In this document: piece by piece, positions 8,713-17,077 of the stretch
Position numbering within the stretch: the stretch's first letter is position 1
Layout of the letters: every line of letters starts with the position of its first letter
Source: Tepidibacillus_B infernus
GTDB lineage: Bacteria; Bacillota; Bacilli; Tepidibacillales; Tepidibacillaceae
DNA length: 64,000 nt
Assembly: GCF_048898065.1 (NCBI RefSeq)
Contig: NZ_JBLWFI010000001.1
Coordinates: 744,001 to 808,000 of the forward strand
Direction of reading: 5' to 3'
Made by a program: the position numbers and the translations under genes
The notes under the pieces: model-generated
Database searches by the model: none
The model's input: the letters and a program-made list of their open reading frames with translations, nothing else
What the model was told of the DNA's origin: nothing

Positions 8713-9687
8713 ATGAAATGGGTTAAAATGACTGTGATTCTCTTAATAATGTTTACCCTATTTTTCAGTATTGCTAATTATAAACTAATTAACTCTTATA
8801 TAAGTGTGATAAAGCAGCCAAGTAAGGAGTCAACAGAAAAATTAAGAAAAGTAATTCATAATTACGCGATCAAAAACAATATCAATCCAATTGAACCGAA
8901 AATAGATAAAATTTGGAAGTTAATCCCCGGTTATAATGGATTAGTTGTAGATGAAGAAACTACCTTAAAATTGGCTGAGAAACAAGATTTACAAGCAAAC
9001 GATAAAATTCCTTATGTCTGGTTAGAAATTGAGCCGAAAAATGGGATAGATCAATTAGGGAACCACCCTATTTACCGAGGGAATCCAGAGAAACCAATGG
9101 TATCGTTAATGATAAATGTGGCTTGGGGCACAGAATATTTAGAGTCGATGCTAGATATTTTAAATAAGGAACAAGTAAAAGCTACCTTTTTTTTAGATGG
9201 TAGTTGGTTAAAGAAAAATCCAGATGTTGCAAAGAAGATAGCTGCTAATGGTCATGAAATTGGTAATCATGCTTACTCTCATCCGCAGATGAGTAGAATC
9301 AGCAATGAAAGAATCCGTGAAGAAATTTTAAAGACAGAGAAACTGATTCAACAAACATTAAATCAATCTTCTAAATACTTTGCCCCACCTTCCGGGGATT
9401 ACGACCTGAGAGTGGTTAAAATAGCTCATGAATTAAAACTTCATACTGTTTTATGGACAGTTGACACGGTAGATTGGAAGAAACCCTCGCCTGAAACGAT
9501 TATCAATCGGATCGTTCCAAAGGTACAAAATGGGTATTTAATCCTGATGCATCCTACAAAATCGACTGCAGAAGCTTTACCAACTTTGATAAGGGAAATG
9601 AAGAAAAAAGGGTTAATAATCAGTCCAGTTAAAGAAACTCTATCTTCAAAAAGAGTTCTTTCTGTTGAGTCATCTCCTAAATTTTGA
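8713..9687 (+). CDS. ylxY: YlxY-type polysaccharide deacetylase-like sporulation protein
   Basis: 324 aa with one N-terminal hydrophobic segment (about 5-25: VILLIMFTLFFSI), probably an uncleaved anchor, then a NodB-like deacetylase domain from about residue 130. Seen: the zinc H-x-x-x-H element in GNHAYSHPQM and the later APPSGDYD and TVDTVDW motifs. The usual catalytic TFDDG is replaced by MINVAWG, so the aspartates are absent. That replacement is known in the YlxY subfamily, so deacetylase activity is doubtful. Position after pnp and before the M16 peptidase matches B. subtilis ylxY-mlpA. ATG 8713 follows GGAGAGTGGGGATG. Confidence 0.85.
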   Translation: MKWVKMTVILLIMFTLFFSIANYKLINSYISVIKQPSKESTEKLRKVIHNYAIKNNINPIEPKIDKIWKLIPGYNGLVVDEETTLKLAEKQDLQANDKIPYVWLEIEPKNGIDQLGNHPIYRGNPEKPMVSLMINVAWGTEYLESMLDILNKEQVKATFFLDGSWLKKNPDVAKKIAANGHEIGNHAYSHPQMSRISNERIREEILKTEKLIQQTLNQSSKYFAPPSGDYDLRVVKIAHELKLHTVLWTVDTVDWKKPSPETIINRIVPKVQNGYLILMHPTKSTAEALPTLIREMKKKGLIISPVKETLSSKRVLSVESSPKF

Positions 9688-9736
9688 TATAGTTATATTC
9701 ACAGTCTGAAGATTTTTCCTGTATAGGAGGATTTAA

Positions 9737-10996
9737 GTGATAAAAAGATATACATTAACAAATGGTTTAAGAGTAGTCATTGAGAAGATCCCTACAGTGC
9801 GGTCAGTGGCTATGGGGATCTGGGTAAAGACTGGGTCAAAAAATGAAAATCCAATGAACAATGGGATTTCTCATTTTATTGAACATATGTTGTTTAAAGG
9901 GACAGAAAATCGTACTTCTCAGCAGATTGCAGAGGTGTTTGATTCAATTGGCGGGCATGTAAATGCCTTTACTTCTAAAGAATATACTTGTTACTATGCA
10001 AAAGTCTTAGATGAACATCTAGAAGTTGGCTTAGATGTATTATCTGATATGTTTTTTCATTCTACTTTTGATCAAGAAGAATTAAATAGGGAAAGAAATG
10101 TAGTAGTAGAAGAGATAAAGATGTATGAAGACACACCAGATGATCAAATTCATGATCTCATTTCTAATGCAGCTTTCGGAAACCATCCACTTGGTTATTC
10201 AATTTTGGGAACTGAAGAGGTCTTACATACCATTACTAAAGAAATGATCCAAAAGTATATGAATGAAAGATACACTACAGAAAATACGGTTATTACCCTT
10301 GCTGGAAACACTCCTCCACACATTGTGGAACTGATTGAAGAAGCTTTTGGTACATTTAAACTCCATGGAAAAGAGGAACAAATTTCTGTTGCAACAGTTA
10401 AAGCTAGTGAAATCATTAAAGTGAAACAAACTGAACAATCTCATATCACCTTTGGTTTACCAGGATTAGCAGTAAATGACCCAGATATCTACTCTCTAAT
10501 CTTATTAAATAATATTATTGGTGGAAGTATGAGCTCCAGACTATTTCAAGAGGTTAGAGAAAAACGTGGTTTAGCTTACTCTGTCTTTTCTTATCATTCC
10601 TCTTATCAGGATGGTGGATTATTTACGATCTATGCTGGCACTGCTCCAAACCAAGTAAATGAAGTGATCAATATTATTCAGGATATCCTTTTCTCTATTC
10701 AACAAAAAGGAATTGACGAGAAAGAAATCATAAAAGGAAAAGAACAACTAAAAGGTAGCCTGATGTTAAGTCTGGAAAGTACGAACAGTAGAATGAATCG
10801 TTTAGGGAAAAATGAGCTTTTATTGGGGAAACATCCTTCTTTAGATGAAATCATCGAACGAATAAATCAGGTAAATCAGCAATCTATTGAAAAAGTAATA
10901 AAACAAGTCTTTAATCACCCTATTTCATTTGCTATGATTAGTCCATACGAAGAGGTTCCTACGACACTTAGGAGGGATTTTCTTGTACCAAATTAA
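9737..10996 (+). CDS. mlpA: M16 family zinc peptidase MlpA/YmxG
   Basis: A single-domain-pair M16B processing peptidase of 419 aa, related to the mitochondrial processing peptidase beta subunit. Seen: inverted zinc motif HFIEH (46-50) with the distal Glu in VVEEIKMYEDTPDD, and the second-domain R/Y element FQEVREKRGLAYSVFSYH. Starts at GTG 9737, 8 bases after AGGAGG. Cytoplasmic, with no signal peptide. In B. subtilis it lies between ylxY and ylmC/ymxH. Its 3' end overlaps dut by 14 bases. Confidence 0.92.
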   Translation: MIKRYTLTNGLRVVIEKIPTVRSVAMGIWVKTGSKNENPMNNGISHFIEHMLFKGTENRTSQQIAEVFDSIGGHVNAFTSKEYTCYYAKVLDEHLEVGLDVLSDMFFHSTFDQEELNRERNVVVEEIKMYEDTPDDQIHDLISNAAFGNHPLGYSILGTEEVLHTITKEMIQKYMNERYTTENTVITLAGNTPPHIVELIEEAFGTFKLHGKEEQISVATVKASEIIKVKQTEQSHITFGLPGLAVNDPDIYSLILLNNIIGGSMSSRLFQEVREKRGLAYSVFSYHSSYQDGGLFTIYAGTAPNQVNEVINIIQDILFSIQQKGIDEKEIIKGKEQLKGSLMLSLESTNSRMNRLGKNELLLGKHPSLDEIIERINQVNQQSIEKVIKQVFNHPISFAMISPYEEVPTTLRRDFLVPN

Positions 10997-11426
10997 AATA
11001 AAAAGGTTACCTGGAAATGAAGATTTACCGACTCCGAAGAAAATGTCGGAATATGCTAGCGGTTATGATCTCTTCGCTTCAGTTAAAGAGAATCTTTTTT
11101 TGCAACCAGGAAAAAGCATCTTAATACCTACTGGATTTGCGTTAGAGATGCCAGCAGGAATTGAAGCACAGGTCAGGCCTCGAAGTGGTTTAGCATTAAA
11201 ACATGGTATAACTGTTTTAAATACTCCTGGGACGATTGATGCTGATTACCGTGGAGAGATTAAGATTATTCTCATTCATTTAGGCACGGAGGAATTTGAA
11301 ATTAAACGTGGAGATCGAATTGCTCAACTTGTTTTTATGAAGTTACCTACCGTTGAGTTAATAGAAGTAGAAGAAATTAACGAAACACCAAGAGGTATAG
11401 GCGGATTCGGTCATACTGGCCAATAA
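10983..11426 (+). CDS. dut: dUTP diphosphatase (trimeric dUTPase)
   Basis: Hydrolyses dUTP to dUMP and PPi, keeping uracil out of DNA. 147 aa with all five motifs: ASGYDLFA (25-32), RPRSGLALKHGI (65-76), NTPGTIDADYRGEI (80-93), RIAQLVF (112-118) and RGIGGFGHTG (137-146). The fifth motif has His where Ser is usual (GFGSTG). Starts at TTG 10983, 7 bases after AGGAGGG, inside the end of mlpA, so translation is probably coupled. Confidence 0.93.
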   Translation: MYQIKIKRLPGNEDLPTPKKMSEYASGYDLFASVKENLFLQPGKSILIPTGFALEMPAGIEAQVRPRSGLALKHGITVLNTPGTIDADYRGEIKIILIHLGTEEFEIKRGDRIAQLVFMKLPTVELIEVEEINETPRGIGGFGHTGQ

Positions 11427-11460
11427 GGTCAAAGTTAAATTGGTAAAGGAGCGAAGAAAA

Positions 11461-11646
11461 ATGAAAAAAGATACGACAGAGGATCTACTTAATGAAATAG
11501 AGAATCTTCGCAACCAATTACATCGTAAAGTTGGAAATCATTCAATTGAAGATCATGAGATACTGATGGATCATGACCTTTTACAAATGAGCAAACGTTT
11601 GGATGAGTTAATCCTTACTTATATGTCTTTGTCAAACAAAAAATAG
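11461..11646 (+). CDS. Spo0E-like aspartyl-phosphate phosphatase
   Basis: A 61-residue helical protein. Seen: IENLRNQLH in the first helix and the signature MSKRLDELILTYM in the second, matching the Spo0E/YisI/YnzD family SxxLDxLI motif. Such proteins dephosphorylate Spo0A~P and delay sporulation. Starts at ATG 11461 behind AAAGGAGCG; an in-frame TTG at 11440 would lie ahead of that ribosome site. The family call is fairly firm; the target is inferred, since some members act on other regulators. A terminator follows. Confidence 0.8.
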   Translation: MKKDTTEDLLNEIENLRNQLHRKVGNHSIEDHEILMDHDLLQMSKRLDELILTYMSLSNKK

Positions 11647-11673
11647 CATGTAGAAAATAAGTGGAAGATTTAT

Positions 11674-11704
11674 AAAGGGACTTCATGATGGAAGTCCTTT
11701 TTTT
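11674..11704 (+). terminator. Intrinsic terminator after the Spo0E-like gene
   Basis: GGACTTC, loop CATGATG region, GAAGTCC followed by seven T. Confidence 0.85.
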
Positions 11705-11767
11705 GTACTTTTTTTTACTTATATTGCATAGTAAGAGAACAGAAATGGAAAAAAGGAGAGGATCGTA

Positions 11768-12022
11768 ATGCGTTTTAGTGAATTAAATGGCAAAGAAATT
11801 ATTGATTTAAGCAGTGGAGAGCGGATTGGAACAGTTGGACATACAGAGTTAATTATTGACCCTAATTCAGGAGAAATAGAAGCAATGGTCTTGCCAAAAA
11901 CATCTTTTTTAAACATAGGCAAACAAAAAGAAGAAGTTTATATTCCTTGGAATGCAATTCGAAAAATAGGGCCGGAAATGATTATCGTAGAAAAAAAAGC
12001 CAGGGTAAAATCGTATGAATAA
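11768..12022 (+). CDS. ymxH: YlmC/YmxH family sporulation protein (PRC-barrel)
   Basis: 84 residues forming a single PRC-barrel-like domain. Seen: RFSELNGKEIIDL, GERIGTVG, LIIDPNSGEIEAMVLP and VYIPWNAIRKIG, the pattern of the YlmC/YmxH sporulation family. Molecular function is unknown. ATG 11768 follows AAAAGGAGAGG. In B. subtilis ymxH lies between mlpA and spoVFA (dpaA), as here, although dut and the Spo0E-like gene are inserted. Confidence 0.88.
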   Translation: MRFSELNGKEIIDLSSGERIGTVGHTELIIDPNSGEIEAMVLPKTSFLNIGKQKEEVYIPWNAIRKIGPEMIIVEKKARVKSYE

Positions 12023-12057
12023 TGCTTAAAGGTTACTAAATAAAATGATAGAATGTC

Positions 12058-12085
12058 ACCACTTTCTGGGCTATCGAATATGATG
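12058..12085 (+). promoter_or_regulatory. Possible SigK promoter for dpaAB
   Basis: AC at 12058-12059, 17 bases, then AATATGATG at 12077-12085, resembling AC-N17-CATAnnnTA at 4 of the 6 specified -10 positions. The dpa operon is SigK-dependent in B. subtilis, which makes the weak match plausible. Confidence 0.35.
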
Positions 12086-12154
12086 TTTTAGAAATAAGCA
12101 ACTTTGCAATTTCGCTTTTTTCGAGTAAAATGTTTGGAAAGGGGTAACTTGAAA

Positions 12155-13051
12155 TTGCTCACGGAAATTCATATGGCTTTTGTCGGTGGTGATGCTCGTC
12201 AGTTAGAAGTTATTAAAAAATGTATTGAAATGGATGCAACAATCACATTAATTGGCTTCGATAACTTAGAAAGTAAATTTGTAGGAGTTCACCAAAAAGA
12301 CTTAGAACCAGATATTTTTCTTAATGTAGATGCAGTGATCCTTCCGATTGTTGGTACAGATGAAGAAGGAAATGTTGAAAGTATTTTTAGTCAAAAAAAA
12401 TTGGTTCTTACAGAGGAACATTTATCAAAACTTCCCAAAAAAGCTAAAATTTATACAGGTATGGCCAAACCTTACTTAAAAAAAATATGCAACGACCTAC
12501 AAATAGAATTAGTGGAATTATTGGATCGTGATGACGTAGCTATCTATAACTCAATTCCAACAGTAGAAGGCACTTTAATGATGGCCATACAAAATACTGA
12601 TTTTACGATACATGGTTCTAATTCAATCGTTTTGGGCTTCGGTAGAACGGGTATTACTTTAGCAAGAATTTTACAGGCTTTAGGAGCCCACGTAAAAGTA
12701 GGTGCTAGAAGACCAGAACATATTGCTAGAATATACGAAATGGGAATGGTACCTTTCTACGTAAGCCAGTTAGAACAAGTGGTTTATGATGTTGATTTAC
12801 TATTTAACACCATCCCTGAAATGGTTGTGACTGCAAAAGTAATTGCGGCCATGCCACATCATTCATTAATTATCGATTTAGCTTCAAAACCAGGTGGTAC
12901 AGATTTTCGATATGCAGAAAAAAGAGGAATTAAAGCATTATTAGCCCCAGGGTTACCCGGAATCGTTGCACCTAAAACAGCTGGTCAGATTATAGCAAAT
13001 GTTCTCACCAGATTAGTTTTAGAACAATTCGGCAACCAAGGGGGAAAGTAA
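12155..13051 (+). CDS. dpaA: Dipicolinate synthase subunit A
   Basis: DpaA with DpaB turns dihydrodipicolinate (or its hydrated form) into dipicolinic acid in the mother cell; the acid is then loaded into the spore core. Seen: VGGDARQLEVIK near the start, SIPTVEGTLMMAIQ, the NAD(P)-binding VLGFGRTGITLARIL, VGARRPEH and KALLAPGLPGIVAPKTAGQI. These match B. subtilis SpoVFA closely. TTG 12155 gives 298 aa beginning LTEIHMAF, aligning with the B. subtilis start; it lies about 10 bases after AAAGGGG. A TTG at 12149 is also possible. Confidence 0.95.
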   Translation: MLTEIHMAFVGGDARQLEVIKKCIEMDATITLIGFDNLESKFVGVHQKDLEPDIFLNVDAVILPIVGTDEEGNVESIFSQKKLVLTEEHLSKLPKKAKIYTGMAKPYLKKICNDLQIELVELLDRDDVAIYNSIPTVEGTLMMAIQNTDFTIHGSNSIVLGFGRTGITLARILQALGAHVKVGARRPEHIARIYEMGMVPFYVSQLEQVVYDVDLLFNTIPEMVVTAKVIAAMPHHSLIIDLASKPGGTDFRYAEKRGIKALLAPGLPGIVAPKTAGQIIANVLTRLVLEQFGNQGGK

Positions 13052-13052
13052 A

Positions 13053-13646
13053 ATGAATTTACGTGGGAAAACGATCGGTTTTGGCTTAACAGGATCTCAT
13101 TGCACATTTGCAGAGGTAATGCCGGAAATAAAAAAACTGGTAGACGAAGGCGCAAATGTGATTCCAATCTTAAGCTATGCTGTTCAGACTACAGATACAA
13201 GATTTGGAGCAACATTAGATTGGCAGAAACAGTTAAAGGATATTACAGGTAACCAAATCATTATGACAATTGTTGAGGCAGAACCCGTTGGTCCAAAAGG
13301 AATATTAGATTTAATGGTCATTGCGCCAGCCACCGGAAATACGGTTAGTAAGTTAGCGAACGCCATTACTGACTCACCAGTTCTCATGGCTGCAAAAGGG
13401 CAGCTAAGAAATCTAAAACCAGTCGTTGTTGCTGTATCTACAAATGATGGCTTAGGTTTAAATGGCGTAAATATTGGACGATTATTAGCAACTAAAAATA
13501 TTTTTTTAGTTCCTTTTGGGCAGGATTCTCCTACAAAAAAACCGAACTCTTTAGTAGCAAGAATGGATCTCATCAAAGATACTTGTGAAGAGGCATTAGA
13601 TCATAAACAAATCCAACCTGTTTTAGTTGAAAAATTTAAATATTGA
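13053..13646 (+). CDS. dpaB: Dipicolinate synthase subunit B
   Basis: 197-residue flavoprotein-fold (HFCD/UbiX-like) partner of DpaA. Seen: GKTIGFGLTGSHCTFAEV, the MVIAPATGNTVSKLANAITDSPV segment shared with flavin-binding decarboxylase-like proteins, and STNDGLGLNG. ATG 13053 follows AAGGGGGAAAG one base after the dpaA stop. With asd, dapG and dapA downstream, the cluster carries aspartate to dihydrodipicolinate and on to dipicolinic acid. Confidence 0.95.
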   Translation: MNLRGKTIGFGLTGSHCTFAEVMPEIKKLVDEGANVIPILSYAVQTTDTRFGATLDWQKQLKDITGNQIIMTIVEAEPVGPKGILDLMVIAPATGNTVSKLANAITDSPVLMAAKGQLRNLKPVVVAVSTNDGLGLNGVNIGRLLATKNIFLVPFGQDSPTKKPNSLVARMDLIKDTCEEALDHKQIQPVLVEKFKY

Positions 13647-13675
13647 TTATATTTAACTTTTAGGAGGAGAAAAAG

Positions 13676-14716
13676 ATGAGGAAAAAAAGTAAATACAATG
13701 TGGCTGTTGTTGGGGCAACGGGAGCTGTTGGACAACAAATGATCCATTTATTGGAGAAAAGAAACTTTCCAATTGATCGTTTAAAATTACTTGCATCCAG
13801 TCGTTCCAAAGGCAAAGTTGTTCCATTTAAAGGACATGATGTCGTAATTGAAGAGGCAACTCCTGAAAGTTTTGATGATATCGACTTTGCTTTATTTAGT
13901 GCCGGTGGAAAAACTAGCAAATACTTAGCCCCGTATGCCGCGCAAAGCGGGGCTATTGTAATTGACAACAGCAATGCTTTTCGAATGGATCCCAATGTAC
14001 CTTTGGTGGTTCCAGAAGTTAATCCTGAGGAAATTTTTAAACATCAAGGAATCATCGCTAATCCAAATTGTTCAACGATTCAGATGGTGACGGCATTAAA
14101 GCCGCTGTACGATCATTTTGGGATCGAACGTATTATTGTTTCCACTTACCAGGCAGTTTCAGGTGCTGGTAATCAAGCGATTCAAGAGTTAAAACAGCAA
14201 TCAAAACAAGTATTAAATGGTGAAGAAGTAAGTAAAGCTATTTTACCAGTCGGTTCTTTGCCAATAAAAAAACAAATTGCTTTTAATGCGATTCCACAAA
14301 TTGATGTTTTTGAAGAGAATGGCTTTACTCTTGAAGAGATGAAAATGGTAAGAGAAACGAAGAAGATTTTTGGTGATTCATCTATAAAAGTAACTGCAAC
14401 TTGTGTACGCATACCTGTCGTGTATGGGCATTCTGAGTCAGTCTATGTTGAATTAAAACAATCTTATGATCTTAAACAGGTCATAGAATTATTAAAATCA
14501 GCTTCAGGTGTTGTTGTCATAGACGATCCATTACAACAAGAATATCCTTTAGCAATTGATGCAGCTGGAAAACTCGATGTTTTTGTTGGTAGAATAAGAA
14601 GAGACCTTGACCATCCAAACGCTTTAAATATGTGGGTTGTGTCCGATAATCTATTAAAAGGTGCTGCATGGAATGCAGTACAAATTGCTGAAGAAATCAT
14701 AAAAAATGCAAAATAA
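13676..14716 (+). CDS. asd: Aspartate-semialdehyde dehydrogenase
   Basis: Reduces aspartyl-4-phosphate to aspartate semialdehyde for lysine, DAP, threonine and methionine synthesis. 346 aa. Seen: NADP-binding VVGATGAVGQQM (11-22), the catalytic ANPNCST with Cys at about 132, and the later dimer/substrate element VRIPVVYGHSE. Strong ribosome site TTAGGAGGAG ahead of ATG 13676. Lies in dpaAB-asd-dapG-dapA as in B. subtilis. No lysine riboswitch is seen upstream. Confidence 0.96.
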   Translation: MRKKSKYNVAVVGATGAVGQQMIHLLEKRNFPIDRLKLLASSRSKGKVVPFKGHDVVIEEATPESFDDIDFALFSAGGKTSKYLAPYAAQSGAIVIDNSNAFRMDPNVPLVVPEVNPEEIFKHQGIIANPNCSTIQMVTALKPLYDHFGIERIIVSTYQAVSGAGNQAIQELKQQSKQVLNGEEVSKAILPVGSLPIKKQIAFNAIPQIDVFEENGFTLEEMKMVRETKKIFGDSSIKVTATCVRIPVVYGHSESVYVELKQSYDLKQVIELLKSASGVVVIDDPLQQEYPLAIDAAGKLDVFVGRIRRDLDHPNALNMWVVSDNLLKGAAWNAVQIAEEIIKNAK

Positions 14717-14733
14717 AAGAGGGTAAAGGAATA

Positions 14734-15969
14734 ATGGGGATTATTGTTCAAAAGTTTGGGGGTTCATCGCTTACATCGAAAGAATTTAGGCTAAGGGCAA
14801 TTTATCATATTCAAAAAGAACTTTCATTAGGACATCAGGTCGTTGTTGTGGTATCGGCTATGGGGAGAAGGGGAGATCCTTATGCGACTGATACACTAAT
14901 TGATCATATTAAAGAGAATGGTAATTCTTTGCCAAATAGAGAAATGGATCTGTTATTAAATTGTGGTGAAGTGATATCTGCTACTACTTTAAGTAGTATG
15001 ATGTTCCAATTAGGAGTTTCGAACACTGTTTTAACTGGAGGGCAAGCAGGCATTATTACAAATGATCATTTTTCTAACGCACAAATTAAAACAATTCGAC
15101 CAAGTCGGATTTTTTATGAATTAAAGCGAAATCAGGTTGTAATCGTCACTGGGTTTCAAGGTATGACAGAATCTGGCGATATTACAACCTTGGGTCGTGG
15201 GGGGTCAGACACGACAGCCACAGCATTAGGAGTAGCTTTAAATGCTGATATGGTGGATATTTTTACCGATGTGAATGGAATTATGTCTGCAGATCCAAGA
15301 ATTGTACATGATGCTGAACCACTAACTGCTGTAACTTATGATGAAATATGTAATATGGCCTATCAAGGAGCCAAGGTAATCCATCCAAGAGCAGTAGAAA
15401 TTGCAATGGAAAAACAAATTCCTATCCGTGTTCGATCCACATTTACCTGTGATGAAGGAACATTGGTTACTTCCTATGAAAAGATAGTTAAAAATAAGGA
15501 ACAATTTAATATCAAGGATCGTATTATCACAGGAATTGCTCATGTTCCAAATATTACACAAATAAAAGTTTTTGCTAAAGAGGGGCAATATGACTTACAA
15601 CTAAAAGTTTTTAAAGCAATGGCTGATCATCAGATTAGTGTAGATTTCATCAATGTGAATCCTGTTGGTGTAGCTTTTACTGTTCATGATCAAGTGGCAG
15701 ATATGGCAAACGAGATTTTAGAATCAATGGGATATATGCCACAACTTACAAGAAATTGCGCAAAAATATCAATAATCGGTGCTGGAATGGCAGGTGTTCC
15801 AGGTGTCATGGCATATATTGTTGAAGCATTAACGGAAAAAGATATTCAAATTTTGCAATCTGCTGACTCTCATACCACAATTTGGGTATTAGTTCATCAA
15901 GAGGACACAGAAAAAGCCGTGTTGGCTTTGCATCATAAATTTTTTGAAATAGGAACAGAAAAGGAGTGA
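14734..15969 (+). CDS. dapG: Aspartate kinase (DapG type)
   Basis: Phosphorylates aspartate, the first step of the DAP/lysine route. 411 aa. Seen: VQKFGGSSL at the N terminus, GFQGMTESGDITTLGRGGSDTTA in the kinase domain (quoted as its core GRGGSDTTATALG), TDVNGIMSADPRIV and two C-terminal ACT domains (IKVFAKEG; ISIIGAGMAGVPGVM). The order dpaB-asd-dapG-dapA matches B. subtilis, whose DapG isozyme is inhibited by meso-DAP; that regulation is inferred here. ATG 14734 follows AGGGTAAAGGA. Confidence 0.93.
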   Translation: MGIIVQKFGGSSLTSKEFRLRAIYHIQKELSLGHQVVVVVSAMGRRGDPYATDTLIDHIKENGNSLPNREMDLLLNCGEVISATTLSSMMFQLGVSNTVLTGGQAGIITNDHFSNAQIKTIRPSRIFYELKRNQVVIVTGFQGMTESGDITTLGRGGSDTTATALGVALNADMVDIFTDVNGIMSADPRIVHDAEPLTAVTYDEICNMAYQGAKVIHPRAVEIAMEKQIPIRVRSTFTCDEGTLVTSYEKIVKNKEQFNIKDRIITGIAHVPNITQIKVFAKEGQYDLQLKVFKAMADHQISVDFINVNPVGVAFTVHDQVADMANEILESMGYMPQLTRNCAKISIIGAGMAGVPGVMAYIVEALTEKDIQILQSADSHTTIWVLVHQEDTEKAVLALHHKFFEIGTEKE

Positions 15970-15976
15970 GAACAAG

Positions 15977-16858
15977 GTGGATTTTGGCAGATTAATCACA
16001 GCTATGGTTACTCCATTTAATCAAAAATTAGAAATAGACTTAGAAAAAACAAAGAATTTGGTGAATCATTTAATCAATACAGGTACAGAGACAATTGTAG
16101 TAGCTGGCACAACAGGTGAATCACCAACATTAACAAAGAATGAAAAATTGTTACTCTTTGAAAAGGTTATTGAATTTGCAGATGGTAGAGCGAAAGTAAT
16201 TGCGGGTACAGGAACGAATGATACGAAATCGTCTATCGAATTGACAAAACAGGCAGAAGAAATCGGTGTAGACGGTGTAATGTTAGTTGCCCCATATTAT
16301 AATAAACCTTCCCAAGAAGGTCTTTATCAACACTTTAAGTCTATTGCTGAAGAAACTGCATTGCCAATTATGATCTATAATATTCCTGGAAGGACAGGAA
16401 TCAACATTCAGGCGAAAACAATGGTTCAATTGGCAAGTATCAGCAATATTGTTGCTGTTAAAGAGGCAAGTGGTGATTTAACACAAATGGCTGAAATCAT
16501 TGCAAATGTACCTTCTGATTTCTATTTGTATAGTGGAGATGATAAATTAACATTGCCCGTATTAGCAATTGGAGGTCATGGAATTGTAAGTGTTGCAAGC
16601 CACGTAGTTGGTAACGAAATGAAAGAAATGATTGATCATTATTTTAAAGGAAATGTTAAAGAGGCAGCATTAGAGCATTTAAGATTATTACCACTTTTTG
16701 AAGCGATTTTTATTACTTCAAACCCTGCACCAATTAAGGCATTACTTGAAGAAATAGGAATAAAAGCTGGTTCTGTTAGATTACCTTTAGTCTCTGTAAC
16801 TAGAGAGCAAATACAATTTGTTACAAATATTTATAATAGAACGAAAACCATTAGCTAA
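15977..16858 (+). CDS. dapA: 4-hydroxy-tetrahydrodipicolinate synthase
   Basis: Condenses pyruvate with aspartate semialdehyde. 293 aa, TIM barrel. Seen: AGTTGESPTL (43-52), YYNKPSQEGLYQHF, Tyr134 in IMIYNIPGRTG and the Schiff-base lysine K162 in IVAVKEASGD. Starts at GTG 15977 behind AAGGAGTGAG, 7 bases after the dapG stop. Its product feeds both cell-wall DAP and, during sporulation, DpaAB. A terminator follows. Confidence 0.96.
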   Translation: MDFGRLITAMVTPFNQKLEIDLEKTKNLVNHLINTGTETIVVAGTTGESPTLTKNEKLLLFEKVIEFADGRAKVIAGTGTNDTKSSIELTKQAEEIGVDGVMLVAPYYNKPSQEGLYQHFKSIAEETALPIMIYNIPGRTGINIQAKTMVQLASISNIVAVKEASGDLTQMAEIIANVPSDFYLYSGDDKLTLPVLAIGGHGIVSVASHVVGNEMKEMIDHYFKGNVKEAALEHLRLLPLFEAIFITSNPAPIKALLEEIGIKAGSVRLPLVSVTREQIQFVTNIYNRTKTIS

Positions 16859-16882
16859 AACGAATAAATTATTTTTGATTTT

Positions 16883-16908
16883 TAGGGATCTATGTATCCC
16901 TATTTTTT
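16883..16908 (+). terminator. Intrinsic terminator after dapA
   Basis: TAGGGAT, loop CTATGT, ATCCCTA followed by six T. It closes the dpaAB-asd-dapG-dapA operon. Confidence 0.85.
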
Positions 16909-16987
16909 ATGTTCTAAAACTTCATCAGAAAAAAATTGCTGGTCATACTATAGTAAATAGAAGACACTTTTAAAAAAAAAACATTAC

Positions 16988-17017
16988 TTGTTTTTTATGT
17001 TTTCATTCATGTATAAT
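16988..17017 (+). promoter_or_regulatory. Possible SigA promoter for the RNase J gene
   Basis: TTGTTT (16988-16993), 18 bases, TATAAT (17012-17017). The -10 is perfect and the -35 weak. A short inverted repeat, CAAGTGACTTG, lies just downstream at 17023-17033. Confidence 0.5.
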
Positions 17018-17077
17018 AATTTCAAGTGACTTGTGCGGTTTTTTGTGTAACTACAACTGAATATAGGAGGTATGAAG

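Noticed and set aside
13184..13576. 130-codon minus-strand open frame in dpaB
   Set aside because: Fully inside dpaB on the opposite strand, with no ribosome site or family motif.
13647..13675. Lysine riboswitch before asd-dapG-dapA
   Set aside because: The gap after dpaB is only 29 bases and no aptamer-like structure is present upstream of the operon.
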